Shown: one piece after another, positions 26,893 through 33,362 of the stretch | Layout of the letters: each line of letters starts with the position of its first letter | Numbering within the stretch: the stretch's first letter is position 1 | Source of the DNA: Phycisphaeraceae bacterium | GTDB lineage: Bacteria; Planctomycetota; Phycisphaerae; Phycisphaerales; UBA1924 | Assembly (NCBI GenBank): GCA_019636535.1 | Contig: JAHBXK010000010.1 | Span: forward strand, 1-64,000 | Reading direction: 5' to 3' | DNA: 64,000 nt | Position numbers and translations under genes: made by a program | Notes under the pieces: model-generated | Database searches by the model: none | What the model saw: the letters and a program-made list of their open reading frames with translations, nothing else | What the model was told of the DNA's origin: nothing

Positions 26893-27039
26893 TCGCCACG
26901 GATCGGTGACTGCGCTCCCCGGCTCGGGGGACGCGATCCCCGGCCCGGACGGCCTGATCCACGGCCCGGGTCTCCTGATCCGTGGCGCGTGTTCGCTGCG
27001 CCCCGGCGCTTGCTCGCTTCGCCGGGGAACGTCTCCGAT
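26893..27039. repeat. 21-bp tandem repeat array
   Basis: Seven units of exactly 21 bases start at 26893, 26914, 26935, 26956, 26977, 26998 and 27019. The core is GATCCCCGGCCCGG, best kept in the units at 26914, 26935, 26956 and 26977; the outer units are more degenerate. A unit length of two DNA turns places each core on the same face. The array lies in the 540-base gap between two divergent genes. Confidence 0.75.
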
Positions 27040-27091
27040 GCGCCGAATGCGCTGCCGCGCTTGCATGCATCCCCCTCGCGCAAGACGACCA

Positions 27092-27136
27092 GGGCTTCAA
27101 CGCCGAGACGCAGAGACGCAAAGAGAGGAGGGAGAT
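27092..27136. repeat. Copy of ACGCAGAGACGCAAAG-type intergenic repeat
   Basis: CTTCAACGCCGAGACGCAGA and GACGCAAAGAGAGGAGGGAG are in this tract. The reverse complement CTCTGCGTTGAAG occurs left of the IS element at 28334-28346, and CTTCTCTGCGT lies in the repeats at 1-92 and 280-371. Confidence 0.6.
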
Positions 27137-27263
27137 GAAGGGGGTGCTGACGTTCTAGGCAGGTCAGTTTCAATCAGTAGGTCGGCACCACTGCGATCGA
27201 CCCCGCCGATTTGGGGAGCATGGTAACGGGCACGCTGTGGCGTGCTCGGTTATAATCCTGCCC

Positions 27264-28298
27264 ATGAGCACGCTCGCAGATCGTCAACTCGCCATCCAGC
27301 AAGCAAAGAAGTCGATCGAGCGCATGCAAGCGTTCAAGCCAGAGTCGATGGTTCGCAGGGAAGAGCTAGGCGCCGCAATGAGCTTTGAGCCTGCGGTAGT
27401 GCATGCCCAGCGGCTTGTGGATTTGTACTCCATGATCCCGATCGATGCCTTAGATGCACTTAACCTCGCATCGGCGCAGCGGCTCAGAGAAAGCGCAGAC
27501 GCCGACTACAAACTCTTCTCTGACATGATGCAGTTTTCAACCGAGATGTCGAGCCCGGCGCAAGTACGCAGCCAACTGATCGGCAAAGTAGAGCAGGCTT
27601 ACGAAGCCGCCTTTGAGCGCGTGTACCCAGTGATCGCCTTCGCTGCAAATCGACTAACGGACTTCGCAGCCGTGGGACGTGAAGCCAGAGCGACTATTCA
27701 GCAGATCGAGGATCAGTCAAAGCGGTTAGCCGATGATCTCAAGTCCTACGAGAGTGAAGCCAAGAAGATTCTCGAGGATGTCCGAAAGACCGCCGCGGAG
27801 CAGGGCGTCTCGCAGCAAGCAGTACACTTCAAAGACGAGGCTGATGCCCATTCAAAGTCTGCCGATGCATGGCTGAAGCACACCGCTCGCTTGACCGTGC
27901 TTGTAGTAGCGTATGCAATCAGCACACTATTCATTCACAGAATCCCGTTTCTCGCGCCGACTTCCAGCTTTGAGACGGTTCAACTTGCCGTCAGCAAAGT
28001 CTTGGTCTTCACTGCCCTCGCCTACTTTCTGCTTCTGGCGGCACGCAATTTCGTCGCACATCGACACAATGCGATAGTTAACAAGCATCGCCAGAACGCG
28101 CTCGTGACGTACACGGCTCTTGTAGACGCGGCTGGCGAAACCGTAAACCGCGACATCGTTCTCTCAAAGGTGGCAGAGTGTATTTTCTCCCCGCAACCTA
28201 CCGGCTTTGGCAAAGCCGACTCGGGCGCAGACAGTGGACCTGTTTCCATGGTCTCTCTGTCGTCGAGCGCGTTGAGACCGTCAACTACTGCTGCCTAA
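27264..28298 (+). CDS. Coiled-coil membrane protein of unknown function
   Basis: A 344-residue protein. Residues ~100-210 are predicted coiled coil (IEDQSKRLADDLKSYESEAK, KKILEDVRKTAAEQ). Two membrane helices follow (RLTVLVVAYAISTLFIHRIP and VLVFTALAYFLLLAARNFVA), then a soluble tail. Codon use is visibly richer in A and T than the neighbours, suggesting transfer from another source. TATAAT (27251-27256) lies only eight bases before the ATG, so the mRNA may start at or next to the start codon. It sits directly left of the IS3-type element in an accessory-looking region. No family recognised. Confidence 0.7.
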   Translation: MSTLADRQLAIQQAKKSIERMQAFKPESMVRREELGAAMSFEPAVVHAQRLVDLYSMIPIDALDALNLASAQRLRESADADYKLFSDMMQFSTEMSSPAQVRSQLIGKVEQAYEAAFERVYPVIAFAANRLTDFAAVGREARATIQQIEDQSKRLADDLKSYESEAKKILEDVRKTAAEQGVSQQAVHFKDEADAHSKSADAWLKHTARLTVLVVAYAISTLFIHRIPFLAPTSSFETVQLAVSKVLVFTALAYFLLLAARNFVAHRHNAIVNKHRQNALVTYTALVDAAGETVNRDIVLSKVAECIFSPQPTGFGKADSGADSGPVSMVSLSSSALRPSTTAA

Positions 28299-28299
28299 C

Positions 28300-28376
28300 C
28301 AGTCTCTCTCTTCTCTTCTCCGCGACTTGGCGCCTCTGCGTTGAAGCCGTGGCGCTCGATCGGAACGAACAAGAGA
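28300..28376. repeat. Left fragment of intergenic repeat split by IS element
   Basis: TCTCTCTTCTCTTCTCC and GCGCCTCTGCGTTGAAG on this side resemble the pyrimidine-rich repeat family. The right flank of the IS element at 29665-29770 continues in the same style, so the element seems to sit inside one repeat locus. Confidence 0.5.
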
Positions 28377-28443
28377 GATCTGTACCTGCCCACGGAATTC
28401 GGACACCGTTGAACCACGGTTATGGTTCGACAGGAGTCCGAAC

Positions 28444-28737
28444 ATGGCCCGGAAGGTGTACACGCCCGAGTTCAAGGAGACCGCCGTGCGGCTGGCGTGC
28501 CGCGACGGCGTCTCGGTCGAGAAGGTCGCCGGCGAGCTGGGCATCGCCTGCTGGACGCTGCGGCGTTGGATGCGGCAGCGGCCCGCCGCCGACGAAGTCT
28601 CCCCGTCCACGTCGCCCGACGCCGAGACCGACCTGCGTCGACGCGTCAGGAAGCTCGAAGAGGAGAACCGTCAGCTCCGCATGGAGCGTGACATCCTCAA
28701 AAAAGCGACGGCGTTCTTCGCCAGGGAGCGGCCGTGA
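28444..28737 (+). CDS. IS3-family transposase OrfA
   Basis: A 97-residue DNA-binding subunit. The helix-turn-helix region is YTPEFKETAVRLACRDGVS followed by VAGELGIACWTLRRW. A leucine-zipper-like segment (LRRRVRKLEEENRQLRMERD) follows and would allow dimerisation. It ends with a four-base overlap (GTGA) with orfB, which is in the -1 frame. A run of six A followed by G at 28699-28705 lies in the stretch open in both frames (28692-28737), and is a possible -1 frameshift site to make the OrfAB fusion. Confidence 0.93.
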   Translation: MARKVYTPEFKETAVRLACRDGVSVEKVAGELGIACWTLRRWMRQRPAADEVSPSTSPDAETDLRRRVRKLEEENRQLRMERDILKKATAFFARERP

Positions 28738-29606
28738 AGCACGCCTTCATCCGCGAGCACCTCGCCGGACGCTACCCGCTGAAGGTCTGCTGCCGCGTGC
28801 TCGGTCTGAGCCGCTCGGGCTACTACCACGCCCTGCGTCGGCCCATCGCCCCGCGCAGGATCCGCCGCGAACTGCTGGTCAGTCACGTCCGACGCGTGCA
28901 CGTCGAGACCCGCGGGGTCTACGGCAGCCCGCGTCTGTGCCGTGAACTCCGCCGCCGCGGCGTGCCGATCTGCCGCAACACCGCCGCGACGATCATGCGT
29001 GAATCGGGCCTGCGTTCCCGGCGTTGCCGACGCTTCCGGCCGCGCACCACCGACTCGTCACGCACGATCCGCCCAGCGCCCAATCGCCTGCGAAGCATGG
29101 ATCCGCCGGCTCGACCGGGCGTCGTCTGGGCCGCCGACATCACCTACATCCGCACCGCCGGGGGCTTCGTCTACCTGGCCGCGGTGATGGACCTGTTCTC
29201 GCGTCGGATCGTCGGCTGGGCGCTCGACGACCATCTGCGTGTCTCCCTTGTGCAAAGAGCCCTGCGGGCGGCGGCCGCGAGGCACCCGCCGGCCGCGGGG
29301 CTCGTCCACCACTCCGACCGCGGGATCCAGTACGACAGCGTGGACTACCGCGCGCTGCTCGGCGAACTGGGCATGGTGCAGAGCATGAGCCGCAAGGGCG
29401 ACTGCTACGACAACGCCGCGATGGAGTCGTTCTTCGCCACGCTCAAGACCGAACTGGTCGGCGACACCGTCTACGCCGATCTGGCCGTCGCCCACGACGA
29501 GATCTTCCGCTTCATCGAGGGCTTCTACAACCACCACCGCCTGCACAGCGGCATCGGCTACCGAACGCCCGCCCAAACGCACGACCAGACCCCCACCAAT
29601 CCATGA
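28734..29606 (+). CDS. IS3-family transposase OrfB (DDE integrase)
   Basis: A 290-residue catalytic part. The N-terminal HTH_21 region has CCRVLGLSRSGYYHALRR and GVYGSPRLCRELRRRG. The rve integrase core shows the DDE triad: D in WAADITYIRT, D in HHSDRGIQYDS, and E in NAAMESFFATLKTELV. The end (FIEGFYNHHRLHSGIGYRTP) is standard for the family. The full length suggests a working gene, either started at GTG 28734 or made as a frameshift fusion with OrfA. Confidence 0.94.
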   Translation: MKHAFIREHLAGRYPLKVCCRVLGLSRSGYYHALRRPIAPRRIRRELLVSHVRRVHVETRGVYGSPRLCRELRRRGVPICRNTAATIMRESGLRSRRCRRFRPRTTDSSRTIRPAPNRLRSMDPPARPGVVWAADITYIRTAGGFVYLAAVMDLFSRRIVGWALDDHLRVSLVQRALRAAAARHPPAAGLVHHSDRGIQYDSVDYRALLGELGMVQSMSRKGDCYDNAAMESFFATLKTELVGDTVYADLAVAHDEIFRFIEGFYNHHRLHSGIGYRTPAQTHDQTPTNP

Positions 29607-29660
29607 CCCGTACCCTTTGAACGCTCATTCACCACTGTCCGAAGTTCATGGGCAAGACCA

Positions 29661-29758
29661 GATCCCCCCCCCGTGCCCTCCGTGTCATCGCTCCGTGCAC
29701 TCTGTGTACGTCCGCTCTTCCCTTCGTGCCTCCGTGCCTCCGTCCCTTCGTGCCTTCC
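29661..29758. repeat. Right flank of IS: CCTCCGTG/CCTTCGTG repeats
   Basis: Starting with the right copy of GATC and a run of C, this tract holds tandem degenerate units such as CCTTCGTGCCTCCGTGCCT (29723-29741). It is of the same kind as those at 25756-25785 (reverse complement) and 30620-30640. It reaches to the apt stop. Confidence 0.65.
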
Positions 29759-30304
29759 TCAATACTTCAACACCGAGTGCACCGGCCCGTACGTTTCGAT
29801 CCCCGGGTGGCCGTTGGACTGTCTGCGGCCGTTGAGGAAGGCGAGTTCGATCAGGACGGTGATCCCGACGATGGTGGCCTTCTGCCGCGACGCGAGTTCG
29901 CAGCAGGCCCGCATGGTGCCGCCGGTGGCGAGCAGGTCGTCGGCGAGCAGGACGCGCTGGCCGGGGCGGATGGCGTCCAGGTGCATCTCGAGCGTGTCGG
30001 AGCCGTACTCGAGTTCGTAACTGATCGAGGCCTTCTCCCACGGGAGCTTGCCGGGCTTGCGGACGGGGACGAACCCGGCGCTGAGGGCCTGGGCGATCGC
30101 GACGCCGAAGATGAAGCCGCGCGACTCAGCGCCGATGACCAGGTCGATGTTCTTGCCGCGGAACGGGTTGACCATGAGTTCGACGGCCAGGGCCAGGCCG
30201 CTGGGATCGCGGATGAGGGGCGTGAAGTCCTTGAAGGTGATGCCCGGCTTGGGGAAGTCGGGGACGTCGCGGATGAGGGCGCGGAGTTGTTCGAGTTGGT
30301 GCAT
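29759..30304 (-). CDS. apt: Adenine phosphoribosyltransferase
   Basis: Salvages adenine to AMP using PRPP. At 181 residues it is normal. It begins LRALIRDVPDFPKPGITFKD, with VIGAESRGFIFGVAIAQ and GFVPVRKPGKLPWE in the middle, and the PRPP motif VLLADDLLATGGTMRACCEL. The ATG at 30304 starts the conserved N-terminus (MHQLEQLR). The open frame goes on to 30382, but that part is just translated repeat DNA. No ribosome-binding site is clear, as it is embedded in C-rich sequence. Confidence 0.95.
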   Translation of the reverse strand: MHQLEQLRALIRDVPDFPKPGITFKDFTPLIRDPSGLALAVELMVNPFRGKNIDLVIGAESRGFIFGVAIAQALSAGFVPVRKPGKLPWEKASISYELEYGSDTLEMHLDAIRPGQRVLLADDLLATGGTMRACCELASRQKATIVGITVLIELAFLNGRRQSNGHPGIETYGPVHSVLKY

Positions 30305-30655
30305 GGGGGCGGGGGGGGTGTGGTGAGAGCCTGAGAAAGAAAGACAGGTACACAGAGGGCACGGAGGACACACAGAGGGCACGGAGAGGAAGAAGGGAAT
30401 GATCAGGAGAACAGGATCAAGAGAGCGGGGGCAGGAGAACGGGGGCGGACGAGAAGGAGATTGCGGGATGGCGTGATCGAGGGATCAGGGGATTGGGCGG
30501 GCGAGTGGGCGAGGGGGCGTGCCCCCCGTTCGATTCCGATTTGCTGCGTTGCTGCTTTGCTGCTTCTCACTCTGCCGCTTTGCCGCTCTGCCCCCTTTGC
30601 CGCTTCGTCTCTCGCCTTCGTGCCTTCGTGCCCGCTTCCTAGCATACCCGCAGAT
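30305..30655. repeat. Intergenic region filled with purine- and pyrimidine-rich repeats
   Basis: No gene is supported. Units CACAGAGGGCACGGAG (30351-30384) repeat in tandem. AGGAGAACAGGATCAAGAG and relatives follow. GCTGCGTTGCTGCTTTGCTG (30540-30560) and GCCTTCGTGCCTTCGTGCC (30612-30630) recur from other gaps. It separates divergent apt and groES-like genes, so promoters of both should lie here, but none stands out. Confidence 0.6.
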
Positions 30656-31012
30656 ATGAGCAAGCAACCGACGCCTTCGCCTTCATCCCCTCAACCGTCG
30701 CGGTCCGGACCGAAACTCGAGGTCGTGGTGCCGCTGGGCGACCGCGTGCTGATCCGCAAGGACGAGGACAAGAAGCAGACCAAGTCGGGGATCCACCTGC
30801 CGGACAAGATCGAGATCCCGACGCTCACGGGGCGGATCGTGGCGATCTCGACGAAGGTGGAGAACAGCGGCGACTATCCGCTGCGGCGGTACGACCGGGT
30901 GCTGTTCAACCCCAAGCACGCGATCCCCGTGGAGTTCGAGGGGGACAACCGCCTGTTCGTGATCCCCGTGGAGGACGTGGTGGCGGTGTTCAAGGCTGGG
31001 GAGGACGAGTAA
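30656..31012 (+). CDS. groS: GroES-like co-chaperonin
   Basis: A 118-residue protein with the Cpn10 fold: LEVVVPLGDRVLIRKDEDKK near the start, TKSGIHLPDKIEIPTLTGRI (mobile-loop region), YDRVLFNPKHAIPVEFEGDN and FVIPVEDVVAVF at the end. It is longer than the usual ~95 residues because of a Ser/Pro-rich leader of about 25. The loop and the region where GroES has YGGTEV-type residues differ (NPKHAIPVEFEG), so it may be a paralogue rather than the main GroES. No groEL is adjacent; aroA follows after 70 bases. Confidence 0.8.
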   Translation: MSKQPTPSPSSPQPSRSGPKLEVVVPLGDRVLIRKDEDKKQTKSGIHLPDKIEIPTLTGRIVAISTKVENSGDYPLRRYDRVLFNPKHAIPVEFEGDNRLFVIPVEDVVAVFKAGEDE

Positions 31013-31082
31013 GGACGAGCAGGGCCCGCGTCCCTGACTCCAACCGTTGCGCTCCGACTCGCGGGCGAGGTACGCTCAGCCG

Positions 31083-32603
31083 ATGGGCGCTGAGCCGACC
31101 GGCCTGACATCTCCCCTCGACCAACTCCCCGATCCGCTGCCGATCCCGGTGATGGCGGGGGGGCGGGCGTTCGACGCGACCGTCACGCCGCCGGGGAGCA
31201 AGAGCCTGACGAATCGGGCGTTGCTGCTGGCCGCTTCCGCATCGGGGACGAGCACGCTGCGCCACGCGCTGACCGATGCGGACGATGCGCGGGTGATGAT
31301 CCGGGCGCTGCGGCAACTTGGGGCGGGGATCGAGATTGACGCGGGTGAGCCGACGACGGTGCGCGTGGCGGGCGTGGGCGGGCGGTGGAGAATCCCGGCG
31401 GGTGGAGAGGTGCTGCTCAACTTGCACAACGCGGGGACGGCGACGCGGTTTCTCTCCGCGGCAGCGCTGCTCGCCCCACCGGGAACCTCGATCGTGATCG
31501 ACGGCGATGCGCGGATGCGCGAGCGGCCGATCGGTGAACTGGTGGGAGCGCTGCGGGCGGTCGGGGCGACGGTTGAGCATCTGGGTGTGGAAGGATGCCC
31601 ACCGATCCGCGTGCGGCCGCCGTCACCCTCAGGGAGGAGCGTGGGCCGGGTCGAGTTCGGACGCACGTCGTCGAGCCAGTTCATCTCGGCGATGATGATG
31701 GTCGGGCCGTTCTTGCCGGGGGGCGAGGGTGGCGGGTTGTGGATTCGGCTGCCCGATCGGTTGACGAGCGAGCCGTACCTGCACATGACGGTGGGGCTGA
31801 TGCGACGGCTGGGGTTCGGGATGGAAGGCGATGTGGCGCCGGGCGCAGCGGTTCGCCTGACGCTCCCGGCCGATTCGAAGGCGGACGAACCGTTGGCACC
31901 TTTCGATCTCACGATCGAGCCCGACGCGAGCGGCGCAACGTACTTCCTCGCCGCGGCGGCGATCGTGCCGGGAGCGAGGGTCAATATCCCGCACTTGGGG
32001 AGCGAATCGCTGCAGGGGGACGCCGCGTTTGCACACGTGCTGCAACGCATGGGGGCTCGCGCTGTGATCGGGGCTGACTCGATCTTTTGCGCTGGCACAG
32101 CGCGGCTGGTCGCGGCCGACATCGACCTGTCCGACATGCCGGACACGGCGATGACCGCCGCGTCGGTGGCGTGCTTTGCCGGGCCGACACCCGACAACCC
32201 CACGGCGACGACGACGCTGCGCGGGTTGCGGACGCTGCGCGTGAAGGAGACGGACCGGCTGGAAGCGCTGCGGATCGAACTTGGCAAGATCGGGGCGCGG
32301 GTGGCGATCTTCGCGGATGGGGACGATGAGGGGCTTCGAATCACGCCGCCGCCCCCCCCACCCCCCCCATCCCCATCGCTTCCCCCCCCCACTTCCGTCT
32401 CTGCCGCCCCCACGAACTCCGGCACGATGCCCAGCGCCACGGAGCCGGTGGTGTTCGACACGTACCGCGACCACCGCATGGCGATGGCGCTGGCGTTGAT
32501 CGGGTTGCGCCGGGCGGGCGTGCTGATCCGCGATCCCGGGTGCGTGGCCAAGACGTACCCGACGTACTGGCGGGATCTGGCCCGGCTGTACGATTCGGCG
32601 TGA
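31083..32603 (+). CDS. aroA: 3-phosphoshikimate 1-carboxyvinyltransferase (EPSP synthase)
   Basis: Joins phosphoenolpyruvate to shikimate-3-phosphate in the shikimate pathway. Motifs are PPGSKSLTNRALLLAA, LNLHNAGTATRFLSAAALL, GDARMRERPIGELV, SSSQFISAMMM, SDMPDTAMTAA, LRVKETDRLEALRIEL and YRDHRMAMALALIGL, in correct order. It has 506 residues, against a usual ~430-450. The extra length includes a Pro/Ser-rich insertion after LRITP, encoded by three C tracts of eight or nine bases (32352-32390). The ATG at 31083 follows GroES by 70 bases. Active by all visible motifs. Confidence 0.95.
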   Translation: MGAEPTGLTSPLDQLPDPLPIPVMAGGRAFDATVTPPGSKSLTNRALLLAASASGTSTLRHALTDADDARVMIRALRQLGAGIEIDAGEPTTVRVAGVGGRWRIPAGGEVLLNLHNAGTATRFLSAAALLAPPGTSIVIDGDARMRERPIGELVGALRAVGATVEHLGVEGCPPIRVRPPSPSGRSVGRVEFGRTSSSQFISAMMMVGPFLPGGEGGGLWIRLPDRLTSEPYLHMTVGLMRRLGFGMEGDVAPGAAVRLTLPADSKADEPLAPFDLTIEPDASGATYFLAAAAIVPGARVNIPHLGSESLQGDAAFAHVLQRMGARAVIGADSIFCAGTARLVAADIDLSDMPDTAMTAASVACFAGPTPDNPTATTTLRGLRTLRVKETDRLEALRIELGKIGARVAIFADGDDEGLRITPPPPPPPPSPSLPPPTSVSAAPTNSGTMPSATEPVVFDTYRDHRMAMALALIGLRRAGVLIRDPGCVAKTYPTYWRDLARLYDSA

Positions 32604-32637
32604 GATCGGGCGGTGGTGGTGGCGTCGACCGGAGTCG

Positions 32638-33234
32638 CTATCGCGCGGCGGGGGCTTGTTCGTAGGACTTGCGGGTCAACGGCTCGTACCGCTCGAGGGC
32701 GTCGAGCAACGCGTCGGGCGTGTCGGCGACGGCGAGCATGCGTGCGGGATCAACACGCAGGAACCCTTCGTCGGCCATGTGGCGGATGAAATCGATCAGG
32801 CCGTCGTAGAAGCCTGCGGTGTTGAGGAGGCCGACCGGACGGTCGTGGATTCCCAACTGCGCCCAGGCGAGAATCTCGAAGAGTTCGTCGAGCGTGCCGA
32901 CGCCGCCGGGCATGGCGATGAACCCGCGGGCGGTGTCGGCCATGAGCTTCTTGCGTTCGTGCATCGTCTCGACGACTTCGAGCCTGCTGAGGCCGTTGTG
33001 GGCGACTTCCTTGTGCCTGAGGTCGTGGGTGATGACGCCGAGCACATGGCCGCCGCCGGCCATGACGGCGTCGGCGACTTCGCGCATGAGGCCGAGTTTG
33101 CCGCCGCCGTAGACCAGATCGATGCCGCGGTCGGCCATGGCGGAGCCCAACCCCGCCGCGGCGGACTTGAACTCGGGCCTTGCGCCCCAGGCCGCGCCGC
33201 AGTAGACACAGAGAGGGGAGAGGGGATGAGCCAT
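32638..33234 (-). CDS. LOG family (cytokinin riboside 5'-monophosphate phosphoribohydrolase-like)
   Basis: A 198-residue Rossmann-fold protein of the LOG/TIGR00730 group, which cleaves the N-glycosidic bond of nucleoside monophosphates such as AMP or cytokinin nucleotides. The motifs are VYCGAAWGARPEF, IDLVYGGGKLGLMREVADAV, MHERKKLMAD and the family mark MPGGVGTLDELFEIL. The ATG at 33234 starts MAHPLSPLCVYCG; the frame upstream to 33558 is not conserved-looking. The natural bacterial substrate is not known. Confidence 0.9.
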   Translation of the reverse strand: MAHPLSPLCVYCGAAWGARPEFKSAAAGLGSAMADRGIDLVYGGGKLGLMREVADAVMAGGGHVLGVITHDLRHKEVAHNGLSRLEVVETMHERKKLMADTARGFIAMPGGVGTLDELFEILAWAQLGIHDRPVGLLNTAGFYDGLIDFIRHMADEGFLRVDPARMLAVADTPDALLDALERYEPLTRKSYEQAPAAR

Positions 33235-33362
33235 GGGGCAGTCTACCCCCAGGGCGAGTTTGCGCGGGTGAAGCGACAGCCGGATCGGCGCATGCTCGTC
33301 GGGGCGTTTGCGCGCACGTTGCACGCTGACGTGCGACAGGGACTGTCGGGCGTCCTGCTCGA

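Larger units (their letters stand above)
28381..29660 (+). mobile_element. IS3-family insertion sequence, complete
   Basis: A 1,280-bp element with two overlapping transposase frames. The left end begins TGTACCTGCCCA (28381) and the right end, read inward from 29660, begins TGGTCTTGCCCA. About 24 of the first 33 positions agree, including TTCGGACA. GATC precedes the left end (28377-28380) and follows the right end (29661-29664), giving a 4-bp target duplication. Ends of the TG...CA type, two genes and the DDE motif place it in the IS3 family. Both genes are intact, so it may be recent and active. Confidence 0.92.

Noticed and set aside
26861-27226. Plus-strand 121-codon frame with heptapeptide repeats over the 21-bp array
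   Set aside because: All frames on both strands are open through a 21-bp repeat; there is no ribosome-binding site and conservation cannot be judged, so I do not call a gene.
30305-30382. N-terminal extension of apt
   Set aside because: It is only translation of tandem CACGGAGG-type repeat DNA; the conserved enzyme starts at 30304.
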